DNA from: Desulfosporosinus sp. UBA4726
GTDB taxonomy: Bacteria > Bacillota > Desulfitobacteriia > Desulfitobacteriales > Desulfitobacteriaceae
Reading direction: 5' to 3'
NCBI GenBank assembly: GCA_002404215.1
Contig: DHJG01000121.1
Location: forward strand, 51,492-62,933
DNA length: 11,442 nt
Part shown: positions 1 to 5,744 of the stretch, piece by piece
Numbering within the stretch: position 1 is the first letter of the stretch
Layout of the letters: each line of letters starts with the position of its first letter
The notes under the pieces: generated by a model
The model's input: the letters and a program-made list of their open reading frames with translations, nothing else
What the model was told of the DNA's origin: nothing
The model's database searches: none
Made by a program: the position numbers and the translations under genes

Positions 1-71
1 ACCTCAAAGGAGATTCCTTTAAGAGCATGGATTGCACCATAGTATACATTAACATCTTCAAGTACGAGCAT
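1..71 (-). CDS. livF: LivF, branched-chain amino acid ABC transporter ATPase (5' end only)
   Basis: Only the first 23 codons are present; the gene continues beyond the left edge. The visible start reads MLVLEDVNVYYGAIHALKG, the usual opening of LivF-type ATPases (a short beta strand, then the Y-G-x-I-x-A-L A-loop region that stacks on the adenine of ATP). It would form a heterodimer with LivG and power the LivHM permease at the inner face of the membrane. Its ATG (69-71) overlaps the TGA of livG (71-73) by one base (TGATG), and its Shine-Dalgarno GGAGG lies inside the last livG codons about 7 nt upstream, so translation of the two is probably coupled. Identity is well supported by the adjacent livG, livM and livH, although little of the protein is visible. 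Confidence 0.88.
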   Translation of the reverse strand, partial: MLVLEDVNVYYGAIHALKGISFE

Positions 72-838
72 CAGACAACCTCCTCCCCTAAATACGCCTC
101 AATGACTTTGGGATTGCGTTTAATTTCATCTGGTGCACCTTGAGCAATAATCATACCATAATCCAACACATAAATCCGCTCACAGACCCCCATTACTAAG
201 GCCATATCATGTTCGATTAAGAGAATTGTCAGATTAAACTTCTCTCTTATCCAACGAATCAGATTCATTAAATCATGGGTTTCTTGGGGATTCATGCCTG
301 CTGCCGGTTCATCGAGCAATAAAAGTTTGGGGTCTGTTGCCAGGGCACGAGCGATCTCCAGGCGCCGTTGTTCTCCATAAGGCAAATTTTTAGCCGTCTC
401 TTCTGCTTTATCATCAAGATTAAATATTTTAAGTAAGTCCATGGCTTTGCGTTGCATCTCTTCTTCGCCTGAGAAGTAGCTCGGAAGGCGCAAAAGCGCA
501 CTGAACGTGCTATAGGCAGTCCTTTGATGATAGGCAACTTTAACATTGTCAATAACGCTCAAATCGTCAAACAGTCGAATATTTTGAAACGTTCGTGCCA
601 TCCCTCGTTGGGTGACTTGATATGGTTTAAGCCCAGACACATCTCTATCCATAAACGTCATTTTTCCTTCAGTCTTTTCATATACCCCAGTGAGTATATT
701 AAAGAGCGTAGTTTTCCCAGCTCCGTTCGGCCCAATCAGACCGATCAGTTCCCCCTTCTCAATATTAATATTTAAATTTGAAACCGCTTTCAAACCGCCA
801 AATGATTTAGATAGATTCTCAATTTTTAGAAGCGGCAT
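71..838 (-). CDS. livG: LivG, branched-chain amino acid ABC transporter ATPase
   Basis: Cytoplasmic ATPase subunit of the Liv uptake system, working with LivF on the LivHM permease. Numbering from an upstream ATG at 847, the ATPase motifs are all present: Walker A GPNGAGKT (39-46), Q-loop in ARTFQNIRLF (Q88), signature PYGEQRRLEIARAL (from 156; the LivG form of LSGGQ), Walker B LLLLDEP (175-181), and H-switch IEHD (H213). The long insert between Q-loop and signature and the AAGMNP segment after Walker B are typical of LivG rather than LivF. Of two candidate ATGs, the inner one at 838 has GAAGG 9 nt upstream, whereas the one at 847 directly abuts that sequence, so I chose 838 (255 aa). This start lies 20 bp inside the end of livM, indicating translational coupling. 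Length is normal for the family. Confidence 0.96.
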   Translation of the reverse strand: MPLLKIENLSKSFGGLKAVSNLNINIEKGELIGLIGPNGAGKTTLFNILTGVYEKTEGKMTFMDRDVSGLKPYQVTQRGMARTFQNIRLFDDLSVIDNVKVAYHQRTAYSTFSALLRLPSYFSGEEEMQRKAMDLLKIFNLDDKAEETAKNLPYGEQRRLEIARALATDPKLLLLDEPAAGMNPQETHDLMNLIRWIREKFNLTILLIEHDMALVMGVCERIYVLDYGMIIAQGAPDEIKRNPKVIEAYLGEEVV

Positions 839-1772
839 TTTTATCATCCTTCTTTCGCAGGAAACTTAAACCAAATTCTTTTGTTCCCATTATTCCTGTC
901 GGTCTAAAAATCATCATCACGACCAAGAACACAGCCGTAATAACCAAACGCCATTCTGGTATGCCCGCTAATAGTGCTGAAATCAAGGTATAAACAATGG
1001 CACCCACGATTCCGCCACTTATGCTTCCTAGGCCGCCAAGTACGACCATAACCAGAATATCAAACGACTTTAAAAAGCTAAAAGTTCCGGGTTGAATGAT
1101 ATACATGTAATTAGCATAAATCCCGCCAGCTAGTCCGGCAAAGAAGGCTCCTATTGTAAACGCCATTACTTTGTATTTTGTAGTATTAATTCCCATGGAT
1201 TCTGCAGCTATCTCATTTTCACGAATGGAAATACACGCCCTGCCATGTGTAGAACCAACAAAGTTTTTGATCAAGATAACACTCACCACCATTAATAGAA
1301 AAGCCCATGTCCAGGTGATCTTACTTGGCAGGGTGAAGCCTGCTGCCCCCCCGACAAAGTCCATGTTTAAAAAGACAATACGTACTATTTCTCCAAATCC
1401 TAGGGTTGCAATCGCAAGATAATCTCCCTTAAGACGTAACGTAGGCAATCCAACTATCAGGCCAGCCAACGCAGACACAACCGCCCCTGCAAAAAGACCC
1501 AAGAGTAACGGGCCGTGCATGATAACAGTTACCATCGCCGAGACATAGGCACCTACGGCCATAAAACCTGCATGTCCGATTGAAAATTGGCCCGTGATTC
1601 CATTAATCAGATTCAAACTTGTTGAGAGAATAATATAAATACAGATCAGGATCAGTGTCAGCTTATAGAAAGGAGGCATAATATCAAACACGATCAGTCC
1701 TTGAACAACTGCATATAAAAGAACAATACCCAAGAGTGAGACAATATTTTTGCGGTTGAACCAGTTGCGCAT
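819..1772 (-). CDS. livM: LivM, branched-chain amino acid ABC transporter permease
   Basis: Integral membrane subunit that pairs with LivH to form the transport channel. About ten hydrophobic segments are spread over the protein. The family signature near the second transmembrane segment is visible (NLINGITGQFSIGHAGF, about residues 57-73 counted from an upstream GTG). The cytoplasmic coupling segment HGRACISIRENEIAAESMGIN (about 179-199), which docks on the ATPases, is also intact. A GTG at 1781 directly follows the livH stop codon and would add three residues, but it has no proper ribosome-binding site. The ATG at 1772 has AGGTG 6 nt upstream, so I prefer it (317 aa). The gap to livH is 9 nt and the 3' end overlaps livG by 20 nt. 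The basic tail (RKKDD) is typical of a cytoplasmic C-terminus. Confidence 0.95.
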   Translation of the reverse strand: MRNWFNRKNIVSLLGIVLLYAVVQGLIVFDIMPPFYKLTLILICIYIILSTSLNLINGITGQFSIGHAGFMAVGAYVSAMVTVIMHGPLLLGLFAGAVVSALAGLIVGLPTLRLKGDYLAIATLGFGEIVRIVFLNMDFVGGAAGFTLPSKITWTWAFLLMVVSVILIKNFVGSTHGRACISIRENEIAAESMGINTTKYKVMAFTIGAFFAGLAGGIYANYMYIIQPGTFSFLKSFDILVMVVLGGLGSISGGIVGAIVYTLISALLAGIPEWRLVITAVFLVVMMIFRPTGIMGTKEFGLSFLRKKDDKNAASKN

Positions 1773-1781
1773 TTTATTCAC

Positions 1782-2672
1782 CTACACTTTCTCGCGGACA
1801 TTTTTACCAAAAAGTCCGCTTGGTTTAATAATAAGGACGAGGATCAAGATGAGAAAAGCAACAGCATCACGCCAAGTTGAAGCTCCTAAGCCACTCACAA
1901 TTGATTCGACCAGACCTAACATCAAGCCGCCAACCATTGCACCAGGTATAATCCCAATACCTCCAAGTACAGCGGCCACGAAGGCCTTTAAGCCAGGAAT
2001 AATTCCCATCAAAGGGTCTATGGTATTAAAGTAGACGCCCATCAGTACACCAGCTGCAGCCGCTAAAGCTGAACCAATTGCAAATGTAAAGGATATAATA
2101 TTATTTGTGTTTATACCCATTAACAACGCAGCCTCTTTGTCGAAGGATACTGCACGCATGGCTTTGCCCACTTTTGTGTATTGAACAGTAAAATGCAAGA
2201 GCGCCATAAGCACAACAGCCGTTATAAGCATGACAATATCTCCGTATTTAAAGTAAACACCGCCTACGATAAATTTCGTATCTGGGAAGACTGGAGGATA
2301 GGTACGCACTTGTGCCGTAACAACTAACATGCCCCCATACTCTAAGAATAACGAAACCCCGATTGCGGTAATTAAAGCTGCGATACGGGAAGCGTTTCGC
2401 AAGGGTTTGTACGCAATTCGTTCAATTAGAACTCCTAATAGAGCACATGAAATCATTGAAAAGAGTAGTGCTGGCAAAAAGGACAAATGCAAGACTGTTA
2501 TTGCAAACCAGCCTGAATAGGCTCCCACCATCATTACGTCTCCATGCGCAAAATTGATTAGTTTGACGATACCATAGACCATTGTGTAGCCCAAGGCAAT
2601 GAGCGCGTAGATACTTCCTAGAGATAATCCGTTAATAAGTTGCTGAAATACCTGGGTTGTGATACTATCCAC
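1782..2672 (-). CDS. livH: LivH, branched-chain amino acid ABC transporter permease
   Basis: Second permease subunit of the Liv system, 296 aa, the normal LivH length. It opens with an amphipathic stretch and the family motif NGLSLGSIYALIALGYTMVYG (about 14-34), followed by KLINFAHGDVMMVGAY (37-52), both characteristic of LivH. The conserved cytoplasmic coupling segment VGKAMRAVSFDKEAALLMGIN (about 168-188) is present, and the C-terminus ends in the usual KPSGLFGKNVREKV. About eight hydrophobic segments can be counted. The start is GTG (2670-2672) with a strong GGGAG 9-10 nt upstream; no better ATG lies nearby. It is separated from livK-1 by 130 bp containing a stable hairpin but no obvious promoter, so it is probably co-transcribed with livK-1. 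Confidence 0.96.
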   Translation of the reverse strand: MDSITTQVFQQLINGLSLGSIYALIALGYTMVYGIVKLINFAHGDVMMVGAYSGWFAITVLHLSFLPALLFSMISCALLGVLIERIAYKPLRNASRIAALITAIGVSLFLEYGGMLVVTAQVRTYPPVFPDTKFIVGGVYFKYGDIVMLITAVVLMALLHFTVQYTKVGKAMRAVSFDKEAALLMGINTNNIISFTFAIGSALAAAAGVLMGVYFNTIDPLMGIIPGLKAFVAAVLGGIGIIPGAMVGGLMLGLVESIVSGLGASTWRDAVAFLILILVLIIKPSGLFGKNVREKV

Positions 2673-2713
2673 AAAATTTCACTCCCTTTTCTACGAAACC
2701 TTTTCAATGTAGA

Positions 2714-2743
2714 AGAGAGAGGGTGAAAACTGACCCTCTCTCT
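2714..2743 (-). promoter_or_regulatory. Intercistronic hairpin between livK-1 and livH
   Basis: Perfect 11-bp stem (2714-2724 pairing with 2733-2743, AGAGAGAGGGT-type arm) around an 8-nt loop. It lies 60 nt past the livK-1 stop and about 40 nt before the livH start. On the transcribed (minus) strand the stem is followed by TTCTACATTG, so there is no U-tract and it is not a full intrinsic terminator. Inference: it protects the 3' end of the livK-1 message and/or causes partial termination. Either effect would give more binding protein than permease, a common arrangement in ABC import operons. Confidence 0.75.
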
Positions 2744-2802
2744 CTATGTTACAAAACTAATTCATTATACCTATGATTAGACCACATAGATAGGAAAATT
2801 TA

Positions 2803-3990
2803 TCACTCAGGAGCAACGCGTGTCAAGAAGGTTGGTTTCCCATCTTTATTTGCTTTGATAACCGCACTCTTCTGTGGGTTATGTGTCTTAGGATCAATTG
2901 TGATGTCTCCAGCTACGCCTTTAAAACCTTTCATATTCTCTAATGCAGTACGTACTTTTTCTGAGTCAGTACTTTGTGCATTCTCAATAGCTTTAATTAA
3001 AAGGTTAGCGGCATCATAACCTAAGGTGCCCATAGCGTTTGGAACGCTATTGAATTTAGCCTTGTAATCGCTAACAAACGTTGCCATTGCAGGATCGTCG
3101 GTTGCCACATGATCAACATAGAACGTGTTGTTCAGTGCTTCAGGTCCAGCAATATTGAAAAGTTGTGGATCATCCCAGCCATCTCCACCCATAAATGGCA
3201 TCATCATACCTAATTCACGAGCTTGTTTGACAATTAGACCCACTTCTTGATAGTAACCAGGTAACCAAACCATATCCGGATTTTGTGATTTAATACGTGT
3301 TAAAATAGGACGGAAATCCTTATCGCTTCCAGCGACATAATTCTCAGTACCGGTAATTGTGCCATTTCCCTTTTTAAAATTAGTTACAAAAGCATCAGCC
3401 AACCCTTTTGAATAATCGCTTTTTTGATCAATCATTATGGCTGCCTTTGTTGCCTTCAAATTTGTTAAAGCGAAGTTAGCTCCAACCTGACCTTGGAACG
3501 GGTCAATAAAGCACGCTCTAAAGATCCAAGGACGTACTTCTCCGGTATCGGGATTTACGGTTAGCTTTGCATTTGTTCCACTCGGTGAAATCATAGGTAT
3601 CTTGTTATCTGTTACGACCGGAACTGCTGCCAGCGTGACGGAACTTGTCATTGAACCTAGAACCGCAACGACCTTGTCCTGAGTGACAAGCTTGGTAACT
3701 GCAGAAGTCGATTCTCCAGCATCTGACTTGTTATCCGCTGAAACTAGTACTAGCTTTCTGCCTAAAACTCCACCTTTAGCATTTTGCTGCTCAAACGCTA
3801 AATTAATGGAATTCTGAGCCGCTTGGCCGAACATAGCTGTTCCACCACTCAACTCTAAATTGCCGCCTACCTTAATAGGTGCGCTAGTATCACTTGATCC
3901 GGTTTTCGCGGTTGTTCCACACCCAGCAACTAAGGAAACGCTTAGTAGTGCGATCATACCAAGAGAAAAACCTTTACTGAATAGTCTCAT
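2803..3990 (-). CDS. livK: LivK-type substrate-binding lipoprotein of the branched-chain amino acid transporter (copy 1)
   Basis: Extracytoplasmic receptor that captures leucine/isoleucine/valine or a related hydrophobic amino acid and delivers it to LivHM. It has a positively charged N-terminus (MRLFSK), a hydrophobic stretch and a lipobox LVAGC with Cys24, so it is lipid-anchored on the outer face of the membrane. The mature part is a two-lobe periplasmic-binding-protein type I domain starting near residue 38 (IKVGGNLELSGG). Likely ligand-contacting loops are GSMTSSVT (112-119) and SPSGTN (135-140), by position relative to E. coli LivJ/LivK; this is an inference. The ATG has a perfect GGAGG 7 nt upstream. 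It is the promoter-proximal gene of the livKHMGF operon. It is clearly paralogous to the neighbouring livK-2, with long identical stretches such as QDKVVAVLG and VKQARELGM. The precise substrate cannot be read from sequence. Confidence 0.95.
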   Translation of the reverse strand: MRLFSKGFSLGMIALLSVSLVAGCGTTAKTGSSDTSAPIKVGGNLELSGGTAMFGQAAQNSINLAFEQQNAKGGVLGRKLVLVSADNKSDAGESTSAVTKLVTQDKVVAVLGSMTSSVTLAAVPVVTDNKIPMISPSGTNAKLTVNPDTGEVRPWIFRACFIDPFQGQVGANFALTNLKATKAAIMIDQKSDYSKGLADAFVTNFKKGNGTITGTENYVAGSDKDFRPILTRIKSQNPDMVWLPGYYQEVGLIVKQARELGMMMPFMGGDGWDDPQLFNIAGPEALNNTFYVDHVATDDPAMATFVSDYKAKFNSVPNAMGTLGYDAANLLIKAIENAQSTDSEKVRTALENMKGFKGVAGDITIDPKTHNPQKSAVIKANKDGKPTFLTRVAPE

Positions 3991-4018
3991 TCTTTCTCCT
4001 CCTTCATAAATAGTGTAC

Positions 4019-4066
4019 TTAAGATTCTATAGATTCTAAATTCTTTCGGTCTTTTTCTAGGTCCAT
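4019..4066 (-). CDS. Possible 15-codon upstream ORF in the livK-1 leader
   Basis: In the leader of livK-1 an ATG (4064-4066) opens a 15-codon reading frame (MDLEKDRKNLESIES) ending in TAA at 4019-4021, 28 nt before the livK-1 start. A GGAG lies about 10-14 nt upstream, so initiation is possible. It has only two leucine codons and no run of branched-chain codons, and it lies downstream of the leader terminator, so it does not look like a classical amino-acid attenuator peptide. It may be a chance ORF. Confidence 0.2.
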   Translation of the reverse strand: MDLEKDRKNLESIES

Positions 4067-4100
4067 ACTCTACCTTCTCCTTCACCCTCCAATCTTTTAT

Positions 4101-4141
4101 AAAAAGCCCCAGTCAACGCTAAATTATCGTGACTGGGGCTT
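4101..4141 (-). terminator. Intrinsic terminator between livK-2 and livK-1
   Basis: Perfect 12-bp GC-rich stem (4104-4115 with 4130-4141, arms AAGCCCCAGTCA/TGACTGGGGCTT) with a 14-nt loop. On the minus strand it is followed by an uninterrupted U-run (GGGGCTTTTTATAAAAG), the hallmark of a rho-independent terminator. It lies 141 nt beyond the livK-2 stop codon and can end that transcript. It also lies about 60 nt downstream of the putative livK-1 promoter start point, so it would act as a leader terminator for the livK-1 operon. Confidence 0.9.
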
Positions 4142-4153
4142 CATTGCCTTGTC

Positions 4154-4190
4154 CTTAGAATATTCAACACTTAGGCTTCTAAGATTGAAT
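4154..4190 (-). promoter_or_regulatory. Leader region upstream of livK-1 with two mutually exclusive hairpins
   Basis: Hairpin A pairs 4162-4167 with 4185-4190 (ATTCAA/TTGAAT) and 4170-4174 with 4179-4183 (CTTAG/CTAAG), giving 11 bp with a small internal bulge and a 4-nt loop. Hairpin B pairs 4154-4160 with 4177-4183 (7 bp, CTTAGAA/TTCTAAG) and uses the same strand as A, so the two cannot form together. The hexamer GAAGCC (minus strand) occurs in this region (4174-4179) and again at the base of the downstream terminator (4137-4142). This gives the terminator 3' arm a second possible partner. Alternative folding in front of a terminator suggests attenuation, but it matches no riboswitch or T-box class that I recognise. 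Confidence 0.4.
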
Positions 4191-4208
4191 ACAATTTATA
4201 CTAAAGAT

Positions 4209-4237
4209 ATTTTAGCTTTTGTACAACATTAAGTCAA
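4209..4237 (-). promoter_or_regulatory. Putative sigma-A promoter of livK-1-livHMGF
   Basis: On the minus strand, -35 TTGACT (4232-4237) and -10 TAAAAT (4209-4214) are separated by exactly 17 bp. Start of transcription is expected near 4202, giving a leader of about 210 nt before livK-1. The spacer contains the 8-bp palindrome TTGTACAA (4219-4226), a possible operator. The promoter lies in the 291-bp gap between the two livK genes and upstream of the terminator at 4101-4141. Confidence 0.6.
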
Positions 4238-4281
4238 TAGAATTTCTGTTGTATCATAATATTTTGTCTGACAACTGTGAA

Positions 4282-5442
4282 TTATGGATTAACATGCGTT
4301 AATAATGTTTTCTTACCATCAACTAATTTGATGATAACTGCACTCTTTACAGGATTATGTGTTTTTGGATCAACAGTGATTACCCCAGTAACCCCTTGGA
4401 AATCCTTAGTATTTTCCAAAGCCAATCTGAGCTTTTCAGGATCTGTACTTCCTGAGGTTTTGATTGCCGCAATAAGCATTTGCGCAGCATCATAACCTAA
4501 GGCTGCTAAAGCATCCGGGTCTGCATTGTATTTTGCTTTATAAGCATCAGCGAAAGGCTTGGTAGCTGGATCCTCCGCCCACATATGATTGACAAAATAC
4601 GTATTATTGAGATTTGCTGCACCAGCTAATTCAGGTAATTTGGCCGAATCCCAGCCATCTCCACCGACAAATGGAACAATCATCCCTAATTCACGCGCTT
4701 GTTTTATGATCAATCCCACTTCGTTATAATACCCAGGAACAAATACGACTTCCGGATTACTAGCTTTGATCCTAGTTAACGTGGATTTAAAATCCTTGTC
4801 CCCGCCTACATAATTTTCCGTGTCGGTGATGGTACCGCCAACACTTTCCATTACCTTTTTAAATTCCGCTGCCAAACCTTTGGAATAGTCATCCTTCTGA
4901 TCGATAAATATGGCAGCCTTTTTCAATTTGAGAGTGTCTGATACGAAATTAGCAGCAACTTTCCCTTGGAAAGGATCTAAAAAGCAACTTCTAAATACCC
5001 ATTTATTCAATGAGCCATCTTTATTAATGGTTACTTCCGAATTTGTTGCTGTCGGCGTGATCAACGGAATTTTCTGGTCCGCAGATACTGGCACTGCTGC
5101 CTTCGTATTTGAGCTAGTTACGGCCCCTAGAACTGCTACAACTTTATCTTGTGTGATGAGCTTTGTTATAGCTGACGTCGACTCTCCTGCTTCTGATTTA
5201 TTATCAGCCGTAATAAGTTTGAGTTGTTTTCCAAGGACCCCACCTTTTTTGTTTTGATCCTCAAAAGCAAGGTTAATCGAATTTAAAACTGATTGACCAT
5301 AGGTTGCGACACCTCCTGATAATTCTAGGTCGCCCCCAATTTTAATTTCCTCAGAATCCTTCGGTGTGCCTGCACTACTACAACCGGAGAGCAGACCTAA
5401 CATTATAACTGCTACACCTAACAAAACTTTGCTTTTCCTCAT
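4282..5442 (-). CDS. livK: LivK-type substrate-binding lipoprotein of the branched-chain amino acid transporter (copy 2)
   Basis: Second extracytoplasmic binding protein, 386 aa, paralogous to livK-1 along its whole length. The signal peptide MRKSKVLLGVAVIMLGLLSGC ends in lipobox LLSGC (Cys21). The receptor domain starts near residue 33 (IKIGGDLELSGG). The loops expected to contact ligand differ from copy 1: GAVTSSNT (106-113) and TPTATN (129-134) replace GSMTSSVT and SPSGTN, so affinity or specificity may differ (inference). The ATG has GGGGG about 7 nt upstream. The gene has its own promoter (5691-5719) and is followed by a terminator (4101-4141), so it can be expressed alone. It has no permease genes of its own next to it and presumably shares LivHMGF with copy 1. 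Confidence 0.94.
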   Translation of the reverse strand: MRKSKVLLGVAVIMLGLLSGCSSAGTPKDSEEIKIGGDLELSGGVATYGQSVLNSINLAFEDQNKKGGVLGKQLKLITADNKSEAGESTSAITKLITQDKVVAVLGAVTSSNTKAAVPVSADQKIPLITPTATNSEVTINKDGSLNKWVFRSCFLDPFQGKVAANFVSDTLKLKKAAIFIDQKDDYSKGLAAEFKKVMESVGGTITDTENYVGGDKDFKSTLTRIKASNPEVVFVPGYYNEVGLIIKQARELGMIVPFVGGDGWDSAKLPELAGAANLNNTYFVNHMWAEDPATKPFADAYKAKYNADPDALAALGYDAAQMLIAAIKTSGSTDPEKLRLALENTKDFQGVTGVITVDPKTHNPVKSAVIIKLVDGKKTLLTHVNP

Positions 5443-5684
5443 ATTTAATCCCCCATCTTTAATGTTAATTTACTATAAGTTTAGTTTAAGTGATATCTCT
5501 TTCAAACTTAGATACTGCACTAACACCTCCGATTAACAGCTTAAGGATTTACCTGTAAAAAGAACTAGTAAAAGGATACCCTGAAAAACAATACGTTATT
5601 ATACGTAAGATTTACAGCCATAATTACAGGCTCATTTTAGGTAAACTGTTACAATACAGTATCCAGCTGATCTTCATTTTCTGT
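5443..5684 (-). other. Long 5' leader of livK-2
   Basis: About 240 nt lie between the expected transcription start and the livK-2 ATG. No gene, tRNA or recognised riboswitch was found here. Short dyads are present: ACTGT...ACAGT (5645-5660) and a 5-bp stem TACGT/ACGTA (5592-5607) followed on the minus strand by a U-rich stretch, too weak to call a terminator. The near-repeat CTGTAAT/CTGTAAA lies at about 5611-5629. The leader is unusually long for a simple monocistronic gene. Confidence 0.4.
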
Positions 5685-5690
5685 TGTTTT

Positions 5691-5719
5691 ATTTTATATC
5701 TGTTACACCATTGTGTCAA
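5691..5719 (-). promoter_or_regulatory. Putative sigma-A promoter of livK-2
   Basis: On the minus strand, -35 TTGACA (5714-5719, full consensus) and -10 TAAAAT (5691-5696) are separated by 17 bp. It lies 26 bp downstream of the selB stop codon. An interrupted dyad ACAC-n4-GTGT (5705-5716) straddles the -35 box and spacer and could bind a regulator. Expected start is near 5684. Confidence 0.65.
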
Positions 5720-5744
5720 TTATTAAATTCTATATCATGACATC

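Noticed and set aside
1171..1422. Open frames on the strand opposite to the liv, selB and ykvI-like genes (for example here, 4910-5257 and 8609-8905)
   Set aside because: They are antisense to well-supported conserved genes, lack ribosome-binding sites and have no recognisable protein features.
4019..4066. Leader peptide of the classical leu/ilv attenuation type
   Set aside because: Only two Leu and one Ile codons, not clustered, and the ORF lies downstream of the terminator it would have to control.
5584..5607. Possible terminator in the livK-2 leader (TACGT/ACGTA stem followed by a U-rich run)
   Set aside because: The stem is only 5 bp and A/U-rich, far too weak to call.
5677..5691. CodY-box-like sequence (AATTTTCWGAAAATT) at the livK-2 start point
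   Set aside because: Only about 10 of 15 positions match and the second half-site is missing; the site near livK-1 is worse. CodY control would be sensible but the sequence does not support it.
5443..5744. Search for tRNA-Sec (selC) or a SECIS element downstream of selB
   Set aside because: No tRNA-like cloverleaf and no selenoprotein gene in the region; the stretch is A/T-rich and explained by the livK-2 promoter and leader.
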